From contig NZ_JAUDRJ010000003.1 of the NCBI RefSeq assembly GCF_030382115.1, positions 5,684,319 through 5,695,872 of the forward strand: a stretch of DNA of 11,554 nt, read 5' to 3'. The notes under the pieces are model-generated. The model was not told where the DNA came from, did no database searches, and saw only the letters and a program-made list of their open reading frames with translations. Position numbers and translations under genes: made by a program. Below, piece by piece: positions 1 to 6,455 of this stretch (position 1 is its first letter; each line of letters starts with the position of its first letter). Source of the DNA: Nostoc sp. GT001 (GTDB lineage: Bacteria > Cyanobacteriota > Cyanobacteriia > Cyanobacteriales > Nostocaceae).

Positions 1-129
1 TTGTTTCTGGTTATCACAATGGCAACGCCAGAACAATTATCTAGGCGCACAAAAGCAGCGATATTGCTAAAATTTCTAGTCTTTTAGCCTAATTTTATGA
101 TGAAGCAGATATTTTTTAGAATTTACAGC

Positions 130-157
130 TAGACAAATAAATAGATTATGGTACAAT
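130..157 (+). promoter_or_regulatory. Sigma-70-type promoter of the tRNA-Thr gene
   Basis: A -35-like TAGACA (130-135, one mismatch to TTGACA) is followed after 16 bases by a -10 hexamer TACAAT (152-157, one mismatch to TATAAT). A TG dinucleotide one base upstream of the -10 (149-150) gives an extended -10. The predicted start near 163-165 leaves about 34 bases of leader before the tRNA. The element is read from sequence alone, but spacing and position fit a tRNA promoter well. Confidence 0.6.
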
Positions 158-197
158 AATGAATCGTGGTTGCTAATTAAGAGTAATCGTCAGACTT

Positions 198-269
198 GCC
201 AGCATAGCACAGTGGTAGTGCATCCGACTTGTAATCGGAAGGTCGCGAGTTCAAATCCCGCTGCTGGCT
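198..269 (+). tRNA. trnT-UGU: tRNA-Thr (anticodon UGU)
   Basis: This is a complete 72-base cloverleaf that decodes ACA and other ACN threonine codons. The acceptor stem is GCCAGCA (198-204) paired with TGCTGGC (262-268), with discriminator T269. The D arm contains AGTGGTAGT. The anticodon stem is TCCGA/TCGGA around the loop CTTGTAA, giving anticodon TGT. The T arm is GCGAG-TTCAAAT-CCCGC with the invariant TTC. The CCA end is not encoded, as is common in cyanobacteria. There is no intron. It stands alone, with a promoter just upstream and a hairpin downstream. Confidence 0.97.
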
Positions 270-274
270 TTAAC

Positions 275-310
275 GCAAAACCCCAGGTTTGAGGGATTTT
301 TGCCTTTTTG
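275..310 (+). terminator. Probable terminator of the tRNA-Thr transcript
   Basis: GCAAAA (275-280) and CCC (281-283) pair with GGG (293-295) and TTTTGC (298-303), with a two-base bulge and a 9-base loop. A CTTTTTG run follows. It begins six bases after the tRNA, the usual place for an intrinsic terminator. The bulge makes it weaker than the hairpin at 594-621. Confidence 0.5.
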
Positions 311-392
311 GTAATGCTTTTGTGCTAAATTACCTTGAAATATGGTTAACTGTGGAAAAGATTGAGTTCAGATTTAGTTCGGGTGTCGGGCG

Positions 393-568
393 ATGAAATA
401 GACTCTTGAAGCAGTTAACGATCGCCTGAAAGCAGGTAAGTAGGGGTTAGGGGCATTCCCAGCACTTTGGAAATTGAACAGGTGCGATCGCTTTTTGATG
501 ACCGCCCTGATTGGCAGTTGGTTACAACGTTTTTCAGGCGATCGCTTGATCGCTCAATTTTTGGCTAA
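393..568 (+). pseudogene. Degenerate coding remnant, unknown protein
   Basis: Two reading frames join into one plausible protein with one in-frame stop and one frameshift. The first, from ATG 393, reads MK-stop-TLEAVNDRLKAGK and then stops at 441-443. The second, open from 440 to the stop at 566-568, reads VGVRGIPSTLEIEQ at its start, then an acidic/aromatic stretch (SLFDDRPDW), and ends in RSIFG. The join at 438-442 would need one extra base. The N-terminal TLEAVNDRLKAGK/VGV pattern recalls the start of some cyanobacterial tyrosine recombinases, but this is from memory and the C-terminal half does not confirm it. Two HIP1 sites (484-491 and 538-545) lie inside. Function unknown. The rest of 300-650 holds no other gene that I can support. 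Confidence 0.3.
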
Positions 569-593
569 ATATATTTTTGAGCCATCTCAAACA

Positions 594-621
594 AAAACAC
601 CACTCCACACAGTGGTGTTTT
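594..621. terminator. Perfect bidirectional intrinsic terminator hairpin
   Basis: AAAACACCACT (594-604) is perfectly complementary to AGTGGTGTTTT (611-621), leaving a 6-base loop. The A-rich left arm and T-rich right arm give a U tract in either direction. It lies between the plus-strand remnant ending at 568 and the minus-strand remnant ending at 660, so it would serve both convergent units. Confidence 0.7.
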
Positions 622-659
622 AAGTGAATATGGACAGATGATGAGCATATCAGGATCGA

Positions 660-839
660 CTAGGTTGGTAAATCCTGTGGTTTAATCTCCCAATCTTCTT
701 TCTTAATTCTCTTGGTTGCAAGCCGTGCCAGCTTTTCTGCAACTTTTCTAAAAGTTCCTTTGTTCGTGTAACTAGGAGATTGCTCAATTTGCGCGTGAGA
801 TGGATTGTCATCTGTTGGTCTTGGACAGACATCAATTTT
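660..839 (-). pseudogene. 5'-truncated hypothetical gene remnant
   Basis: One minus-strand frame is open for 59 codons and ends at TAG (660-662). It has a natural-looking basic, amphipathic C-terminus: VAEKLARLATKRIKKEDW followed by EIKPQDLPT. It has no start codon: a TAA lies directly upstream at 840-842, next to a MITE-like element whose end is at 846. A competing frame (650-847, 65 codons, MIKKLMSVQDQQ...) has an ATG but a less protein-like C-terminus (basic, Gln/Ser-rich). I infer that the first frame is the tail of a gene that lost its 5' part, perhaps when the repeat element inserted. The alternative is that the 65-codon frame is a real small protein. No family recognised. Confidence 0.3.
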
Positions 840-845
840 TTAATC

Positions 846-992
846 ATATCATGTCCGCATAATTAGTTATGCTAACCACAGTCATTGCACCCCACCCCCA
901 GCCCCTCCCCGCTTGCGGGGAGGGGAGACAAAGCGCAGCTTTGGCGGGGTGGGGTTCTTGGGGTTTAGTAAGTAATCAAGCGGACATGATAT
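846..992. mobile_element. MITE-like element with 13-bp terminal inverted repeats
   Basis: ATATCATGTCCGC (846-858) and its exact reverse complement GCGGACATGATAT (980-992) bound a 147-bp segment with no coding capacity. Inside the ends the pairing continues imperfectly. The core (about 889-955) carries a G/C-rich block: CCCCACCCCC, then CCCCTCCCCGC paired with GCGGGGAGGGG around a short loop, then GGCGGGGTGGGG. This C/G-rich core resembles a repeat I recall as common in Nostocales genomes (not checked). No target-site duplication is clear. It could be a MITE mobilised in trans, or simply a long hairpin repeat. Confidence 0.6.
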
Positions 993-1032
993 CAAAAGGT
1001 GATTTCGGTAAAGTCCCTTGAGCAAATAAATT

Positions 1033-1082
1033 CAGGACTTACGCAACTGGCACAAGCAATGGTGCCAGTTGCGTAAGTCCTG
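1033..1082. repeat. Perfect palindrome, 21-bp stem
   Basis: CAGGACTTACGCAACTGGCAC (arm 1033-1053) is perfectly repeated in reverse complement at 1062-1082, with an 8-base loop. The GGACTTACGCA core matches, from memory, the ends of palindromic repeats and MITEs found in many copies in Nostocales. It lies 63 bases from the stop of the minus-strand malectin/propeller gene, so a transcript of that gene would fold it into a stable hairpin. No T-run follows in either direction, so a classical terminator role is uncertain. Confidence 0.75.
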
Positions 1083-1144
1083 CATCTGTTTGTTTTGGGC
1101 GATGCGGTTTTTAATCAGTCCAATGCGATCGCTCGGTACTGATA

Positions 1145-3343
1145 TTAATTAAGTGGACGCAGAAGTGTAATTTTGCCCATGCCCGTCTCTTGACTGAGTT
1201 GCGCCACGTAGAGATTTCCATTCGTGGGATTCTCAACCAAATCCAATGGACTTGGATTAAAACCAGTGAAGCCACTAATAGCCGTTTGGGAATTTACAAT
1301 ATCCAAGTTTGTGCCACCTGGTGTTAGCACAATGATATCTTTCCCTAAACTGAAGCGTGTCACCAGCAGTTTGCCTTGCAGCTGACCACCTAAAGCATTA
1401 CTACGATATTCAATGACGCCATTAGGTGAAAAATGCTCTCCGAAATCGAAGGCAATACCCTTCCAATTCCGGTCAGGTAGAGTACCAACGGGATATTCAT
1501 TGATCTGAACTGGGTCTGTACCAGCTGTAGGATTTCCTCCACCCAGCACCCACTCACAACGCTTCGGATTGGGATGGCCATAATAACCATCTTTAACAAC
1601 GCGAAACAGAAAGTCTCGCTGCGTGCCTAGACTGCTAAGACCAGGCACAGGTGGAGTAGTATAAGCCCCATTAGTAGTTTTATCAATCCGGTTTTGGCAG
1701 GCAAGAGGTAAAGGGATAGGTGTATTTGGCGTATTGCCACCAGCCGCCGAACCATTTGTTGGCACATACAACTGACCATTGGTATGCCAAACCAGATCGT
1801 AGCCATTACGTATACCACTAGCAAAGATAGTTACAGCTGCTCCCGCATTGAAGGGGTTATAAGTACCCCCATCTTCTGTCTTAACGCTTAAAGGAGGTGA
1901 GGTGATTTTGGACAGGTCAACTCGTAATACAGCAGCAGTTAACAACTGCTCAGGACGATTACTCCAGGCAGTGTTTGGTGCGCCCGTACTATTATTACTA
2001 CCCTGCAACACATACAGCACGTTTGGCTCGTTGGGCTTGAACTCAATGCTATTGGTTAGATGATCCCGACTCGATCGCGGTAAATCAACCACATAGTCTT
2101 TTACTGTCTCTAGATTGGTGCCGCTTAAACGAGTAATCTTACCAGTCCACTCTGGTGCATCAATAGTTCCATTCCAGTAGTAGTTATTTGTTACCCAGAG
2201 AATTATGTTGCTGGCATTGGTTGATGAGGGATCAAAGTGCATACCAATGATCGTTCGATTACCACCATTTGCAGTCTGCAATGAGGAAATCGTTTGTGGC
2301 GTACCCAGAGTACCATCAGCATTGATCGGGAAACGCAAAATCTCACCTAGTAGGGTGGCAGCATAGAGTTTATTGTCAGGCCCAATTAAGACTGTGGTGT
2401 AAGATTTGGTAGGTACATTCGCTAGCGAGATTTGCTCGAAAGTAATATTGCTGACTGGGTTCACAAACGTACCTGTTGTGAAACTGATGCTATAGGGTAA
2501 GAATGCAGCACCATTGCTATCTTTAACCCCGTCGGTGATTTGTAACAAATATTTGGTATTGTTCTTGAGACGATTTATCGGAGACACTACAATCACATCT
2601 CCACCACCGGAAGTGTTGTAAGTGGTATTGACTTGCGTGTTAGTGCTGCAATCAATCAGCTTGATAGTGGAGGCAGAAATAGTATTAACCGCAATCCCAC
2701 TATTGGGAAGATTTAGGTCTGCTGTAATCGAAATATCTGGCGAGAGATTTGTCTGACCATCATTGGGATTGGTCGTTCTGATCGAGGGACGATTACCTGG
2801 TGCGATCGCAATATAGTTGAGCTTAGTATTCTTACCACGTTTAGCATCAATTGTCAGCTTGCCATCGGCAACATTAACAATCCGAGTAATTGCGGCAAAC
2901 TTTTTGGTTGGCGTTGGTACAAAGCCAGAAATAGCAGCCGTCCCTTCTATATTAATCTGGTGCTTACTATTTACAGGATTACTAGCATCACCGACGCTAA
3001 CAGTCACATTGTAAGAACCATTAGATAGGGCATATTCCCAAGCAGCAGGTATCCTGACTGCTGTTCCCCCATTGCTAGCAGGATATTGCAGATGAATCAG
3101 TCTATTGAGTCGCCGATCGATGCCACTTTGGTTGCGATCGCGTGTATTGAGTTGGATATCAAGGGGAGTGGGTGTAGTATTGCCTAAGCTATCTTCACGC
3201 ACCCAACCAAAGCCTCTAGTATCATTGTAGGCTTGACCGATATCTTTAATATACCCAGATGGTACAGGCGCGTCATTTGGTTGGAAAGCAATCCCTTGAA
3301 CAATTACTAATACCAGTATTTTGGGTTTGATCTTGTAAATCAT
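1145..3343 (-). CDS. Malectin/CBM-like + Ig-like + glucose/sorbosone dehydrogenase-type beta-propeller protein
   Basis: 732 residues in three parts. Residues ~17-183 form a malectin/CBM-like beta domain (AFQPNDAPVPSGY..., RGFGWV, ending NYIAIAPG). Residues ~187-292 form a bacterial Ig-like domain of the SbsA/Big_5 kind (NPNDGQTNLSPD..., ending SISFTTG). Residues ~300-728 match the glucose/sorbosone dehydrogenase propeller family: a histidine in the DHLTNSIEF segment (H428), GIRNGYDLVWH (R512, N513, H520), LYVPTNG, and a terminal LVENPTNGNLYVAQ repeat. In soluble glucose dehydrogenases the equivalent residues bind PQQ and act in catalysis; substrate and cofactor here are unknown. The domain makeup implies an exported carbohydrate-binding or surface protein. 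The start is uncertain: ATG 3343 has a weak AAGG upstream, and the hydrophobic stretch KILVLVIVQGIAF runs straight into the first domain without a normal signal-peptide cleavage site. Transcribed alone, 505 bases downstream of priA. Confidence 0.9.
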   Translation of the reverse strand: MIYKIKPKILVLVIVQGIAFQPNDAPVPSGYIKDIGQAYNDTRGFGWVREDSLGNTTPTPLDIQLNTRDRNQSGIDRRLNRLIHLQYPASNGGTAVRIPAAWEYALSNGSYNVTVSVGDASNPVNSKHQINIEGTAAISGFVPTPTKKFAAITRIVNVADGKLTIDAKRGKNTKLNYIAIAPGNRPSIRTTNPNDGQTNLSPDISITADLNLPNSGIAVNTISASTIKLIDCSTNTQVNTTYNTSGGGDVIVVSPINRLKNNTKYLLQITDGVKDSNGAAFLPYSISFTTGTFVNPVSNITFEQISLANVPTKSYTTVLIGPDNKLYAATLLGEILRFPINADGTLGTPQTISSLQTANGGNRTIIGMHFDPSSTNASNIILWVTNNYYWNGTIDAPEWTGKITRLSGTNLETVKDYVVDLPRSSRDHLTNSIEFKPNEPNVLYVLQGSNNSTGAPNTAWSNRPEQLLTAAVLRVDLSKITSPPLSVKTEDGGTYNPFNAGAAVTIFASGIRNGYDLVWHTNGQLYVPTNGSAAGGNTPNTPIPLPLACQNRIDKTTNGAYTTPPVPGLSSLGTQRDFLFRVVKDGYYGHPNPKRCEWVLGGGNPTAGTDPVQINEYPVGTLPDRNWKGIAFDFGEHFSPNGVIEYRSNALGGQLQGKLLVTRFSLGKDIIVLTPGGTNLDIVNSQTAISGFTGFNPSPLDLVENPTNGNLYVAQLSQETGMGKITLLRPLN

Positions 3344-3735
3344 AGTATGCCTTGCCGTTGTGTTCGTAGTTGATACGTGAGTAGTCCATTAACATTGGCC
3401 AGGTATCTGCAATGATTATTCCTGGCAATCCTTCACTGGCTAGAAACGAACGTAATGACCGCAAGTCTCAGGGAACTATTTCTCCAGACTGTATAAAAAA
3501 TATTTAATAAATACTTGAAATTACATAAGTAATGAACTTCTTTTTAAGAGAATTATAAAGGAACTTTCTAATTCCTCAACTTGCCACAGTATGATTACGG
3601 AAAAAGCAATAAATTTTCAAAATTATTATCATAAACCAATTTTTAATTGGTACTGGCAGAGTTAATTTTTTAATGCGCTGTTAATATACAGTTAATATAA
3701 TGTTTTTATAAGTTAAATATGATTCCACGGTCATT
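3344..3735. other. AT-rich spacer upstream of the propeller gene
   Basis: No complete gene is visible. In the minus direction an open frame runs from just after a TGA at 3468-3470 to 3273, overlapping the start of the propeller gene out of frame. It has protein-like sequence (SFLASEGLPGIIIADTW, then MDYSRINYEHNGKAYYD). It may be a relict or frameshifted upstream part of that gene, or chance. The rest is A/T-rich and could hold the promoter, but I cannot place a convincing -35/-10 pair. Confidence 0.4.
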
Positions 3736-3778
3736 CTACCCCAAGGAGCCAAAGCCTAGCTTTGGCTCCTTGGGGTAG
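3736..3778. repeat. Perfect palindrome, 20-bp stem and 3-base loop
   Basis: CTACCCCAAGGAGCCAAAGC (3736-3755) and GCTTTGGCTCCTTGGGGTAG (3759-3778) are exact reverse complements around the loop CTA. It sits 70 bases past the priA stop and could act as a 3' hairpin for that transcript, but no U tract follows in the minus direction. Its perfection suggests a recently placed palindromic repeat. Confidence 0.75.
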
Positions 3779-3809
3779 TAATTTACGATGTCTACGACGG
3801 GTGGTTCCT

Positions 3810-3842
3810 GAGCGCAGCCGAAGTGCGGGCTACGCCTACGCA
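3810..3842. repeat. Dispersed cyanobacterial repeat fragment (GCGCAGCCGAAGTGCGGGCTACGCC type)
   Basis: A G/C-rich stretch in an AT-rich spacer reads GAGCGCAGCCGAAGTGCGGG and then CTACGCCTACGC, just beyond the priA stop. I recall very similar strings repeated throughout Nostoc and Anabaena genomes, often between genes. This rests on memory and on the base-composition contrast with the flanks. Confidence 0.5.
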
Positions 3843-3848
3843 TAACGA

Positions 3849-6455
3849 TCACATAATATTTAATGGGTCTACATCAATAGTTAAACTTACAGACGAAGGA
3901 CAAAGCGATCGCACTTCTTCCCAATCTGGTAATCGCGGTAAGGCATCGGGGGCAAATTTAATCAATATCTGCCAGCGATAACGATTAGCTACCCGTAAAA
4001 TACTCGCTGGTGCTGAGCTCAATATCTCGAATTCTTCTTCTGTACTCAAGGCTGTAGCAATAACTTGCGCCGTATTTTGCACTTGAATCGGGTCGAGACT
4101 ACTTAAGCGCAACAAAATTAACCGCCCATAAGGAGGATAATTGAGTGCTTGGCGTTGTTCTAACTCAGCTTGAGAGAAAGACTGATAATCGTGCGATCGC
4201 ACTGCTGCAATTACCTGATGCTCTGTAGTATAAGTCTGCACAATCACTCTACCTGGATCTTCACCTCTACCAGCACGTCCAGCGACTTGAGTCAAGGTTT
4301 GAAACGCTCGTTCACTGGCGCGATAATCTGATAAATTTAGCAATCCATCGGCGGCGACAACGCCCACAAGTGTCACCTGTGGTAAATCCAAACCTTTGGT
4401 GAGCATTTGCGTACCGACTAATAAATCTGCTTCACCGTTGGCAAACTGCGTGAGTAGGGTACGGTGTGAGCCTTTGTTGCGGGTGGTATCGCTATCAAAA
4501 CGAATCAAGCGTAACTCTGGGAACTGTCGTGCTAGTTCCTGCGTTACCCGTTGAGTACCGCTACCGAAAAATTTCAGGTAAGGAGAACTACAATCAGGAC
4601 AAAATTTGGGATGCGATCGCGCATAATTACAATAATGACACCGCAATAATTCCGGCGCTTTTTCTTCGGTATGGTGATATGCCAGCGATACATCACAATG
4701 CGGACATTCCAACACATATCCACAACTGCGGCAAGAAACAAAAGTACTGTGTCCCCGGCGATGGATAAATAAAATTCCCTGTTGTTTTCTTTCTTGCAAC
4801 TCTTGCAAAGCTGCTTGCAGCGATCTACTAAATATAGAACGATTTCCCTGTTGCAACTCTTGCCGCATATCGACGATTTCCACCGAGCGTAAAGGGCGAG
4901 AATTAATGCGTTCAGGCAAACTTAAATAATGAGTGCTGAATGAGTTCTGAGTGCTGAGTAAGGAGTGAGGAGTGAGGAGTGAAGAGTGAGGAGTTACGAA
5001 TTCTCCCCCTGCTCCCTGCCCCCTGCCCCCTGCCCCCTGCCTCTCCACACTTACCCAAGTTTCCAACGAAGGCGTAGCAGAACCCAACACCAAGGGGCAA
5101 TTTTCTAATTCGGCTCGCCACAGGGCAACGGTACGGGCGTGGTAGGTGGGTATAGGGGAATCTTGTTTGAAGCTGCTATCGTGTTCTTCATCTAAAATAA
5201 TTAAACCCAAGTTGGGCAAAGGAGCGAAGACAGCGCTACGAGTCCCAATGACAACTTGAGGTTCTCCGGTGAGCATTTGCCGCCAAGTGTCGTAACGTTC
5301 ACCGTCGGAAAGGGCGCTGTGATAAACGCTGACTTTATTACCAAAACGGGCGCGAAAACGATCGGTTAGCTGCGGTGTAAGTCCAATTTCTGGGACTAAA
5401 ACCAGAGCAGATTTACCTTGATTGAACAGAGGTGCGATCGCTTGCAAATATACTTCGGTTTTTCCTGAACCTGTCACTCCATGCAATAAAACTTGAGCAA
5501 ATCCATCTAATGTCTGGATTGTCCCTAAAGCGCTAGCTTGAGCTGCATTTAATGATTTTGGTTGATCTTTGGCTAATACTGGGCCTTGTTCTCTTCGCAA
5601 TACTTCCCGTTCTTCAATGACGATACAGCCCTTTTGTTCTAACCCTTTTAGCGTAGGGGTAGTTGTCTTACAAATCTGTAGGAACTCATTTAGCCACAAC
5701 TCGCCACCACAATCGCGTAGCACTTTTAAAATTTCCCGCTGACGCTTATTTAAATCAATGTAAGAACCATCGGCAACTAACGTGACTACTGGTTTTGTCT
5801 GGGGTTGAGAATATCTAAGTAATTCCACATAACTTTCTGCCCAATTGCGTTCGAGTAATTGCTTTTTTCCCCGATCAAATCCTTGAACTTGGCGCTTGAG
5901 GAATTTGAAACTGTAGTCCCCATCAACTTGAGATTGCAGAATTTGGAGAATTTGACGAGCTGCCTTTGAACCAAGGAATTCTACTGCACCATTGGGAATG
6001 TTTTCTCGCTTGAGCCGAATCCGATGCTGCGATCGTCCCAATAACCCAGGCGGTAACGCCATACGTATCACCTGAATTAAGGGTGTGTAATAATACTGTG
6101 ATACCCGTTCAAGCAGCGTCAAGTAACTATCTCCGATGAAATCCCTCTGAATGACATCTTCTACTTCCTTGATTTCTTCTGCTGCTAAATTTGCTGGGGG
6201 TTTTGCCAATATACGAATAGCTACCCCTCCCAGTCGTTGAAAACCAAAAGGCACACTCAAAATATCCCCTGGTTTTACTTCTAACTTGGCAGCTAATCGA
6301 TACGTATAAAGTTTTTCCCCTTTCTCTAATTCTGTTGAGGCTCCTGGACAGTCTACCAATACTTCAACCCACCGATTAACAGTTTCACCTGACTGATATG
6401 ATTCACTCGGTTCACTCACCACTAAAGAAGATAAATTTATGTCATTAATATACAT
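3849..6455 (-). CDS. priA: Primosomal protein N' (replication restart helicase PriA)
   Basis: 868 residues. PriA is a 3'-5' superfamily 2 DNA helicase that recognises abandoned replication forks and starts reloading of the replicative helicase. Visible features in order: N-terminal DNA-binding region (~25-130); Walker A GVTGSGKT (326-333); GTRSAVFAP (404-412); Walker B DEEH (422-425); GSATPSLETW (458-467). Next comes the cysteine zinc module inserted in the helicase fold: C575, C578, C584, C587, C606, C609, C619, C622, enough for two zinc ions. The second helicase lobe has GTQMLTKGLDLPQV (681-694) and motif VI QVAGRAGR (723-730). All key residues are present, so it should be active. It is longer than the 732-residue E. 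coli protein, partly because residues ~473-507 come from short tandem repeats (see separate entry). Start: ATG 6455 gives MYINDINLSS, with no strong ribosome binding site. Divergent from the sigma gene across 804 bases. Confidence 0.98.
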   Translation of the reverse strand: MYINDINLSSLVVSEPSESYQSGETVNRWVEVLVDCPGASTELEKGEKLYTYRLAAKLEVKPGDILSVPFGFQRLGGVAIRILAKPPANLAAEEIKEVEDVIQRDFIGDSYLTLLERVSQYYYTPLIQVIRMALPPGLLGRSQHRIRLKRENIPNGAVEFLGSKAARQILQILQSQVDGDYSFKFLKRQVQGFDRGKKQLLERNWAESYVELLRYSQPQTKPVVTLVADGSYIDLNKRQREILKVLRDCGGELWLNEFLQICKTTTPTLKGLEQKGCIVIEEREVLRREQGPVLAKDQPKSLNAAQASALGTIQTLDGFAQVLLHGVTGSGKTEVYLQAIAPLFNQGKSALVLVPEIGLTPQLTDRFRARFGNKVSVYHSALSDGERYDTWRQMLTGEPQVVIGTRSAVFAPLPNLGLIILDEEHDSSFKQDSPIPTYHARTVALWRAELENCPLVLGSATPSLETWVSVERQGAGGRGQGAGGEFVTPHSSLLTPHSLLSTQNSFSTHYLSLPERINSRPLRSVEIVDMRQELQQGNRSIFSRSLQAALQELQERKQQGILFIHRRGHSTFVSCRSCGYVLECPHCDVSLAYHHTEEKAPELLRCHYCNYARSHPKFCPDCSSPYLKFFGSGTQRVTQELARQFPELRLIRFDSDTTRNKGSHRTLLTQFANGEADLLVGTQMLTKGLDLPQVTLVGVVAADGLLNLSDYRASERAFQTLTQVAGRAGRGEDPGRVIVQTYTTEHQVIAAVRSHDYQSFSQAELEQRQALNYPPYGRLILLRLSSLDPIQVQNTAQVIATALSTEEEFEILSSAPASILRVANRYRWQILIKFAPDALPRLPDWEEVRSLCPSSVSLTIDVDPLNIM
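4929..5043. repeat. Short tandem repeats inside priA
   Basis: Two repeat types lie side by side. At 5006-5040 there are five 7-base units (CCCCTGC, TCCCTGC, then CCCCTGC three times). At about 4929-4994 there are degenerate GAGTGCTGA / GGAGTGA units, including GGAGTGAGGAGTGAGGAGTG (4962-4981). Both types resemble the heptameric short tandem repeats known between genes in heterocystous cyanobacteria. Here they are translated in frame as residues ~473-507 of PriA (QGAGGRGQGAGG followed by a Ser/His/Leu-rich TPHSSLLTPHSLL), between GSATPSLETWVSV and the resumed conserved sequence HYLSLPERI. Confidence 0.85.

Noticed and set aside
1..87. Short open stretches at the left edge (frame 1 ending at 85-87; frame 3 ending at 42-44 with VSGYHNGNARTII)
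   Set aside because: Either could be the tail of a gene that starts outside the window, but both are too short to choose between or to assign.
891..955. CRISPR-like or G-quadruplex array in the C/G-rich block
   Set aside because: It has no regular repeat-spacer pattern; the block is explained as the hairpin core of the MITE-like element.
4466..5121. Open frames inside priA on the plus strand and in another minus frame
   Set aside because: They are antisense or off-frame shadows of a clearly conserved gene; the low-complexity one only reads the tandem repeats in another frame.
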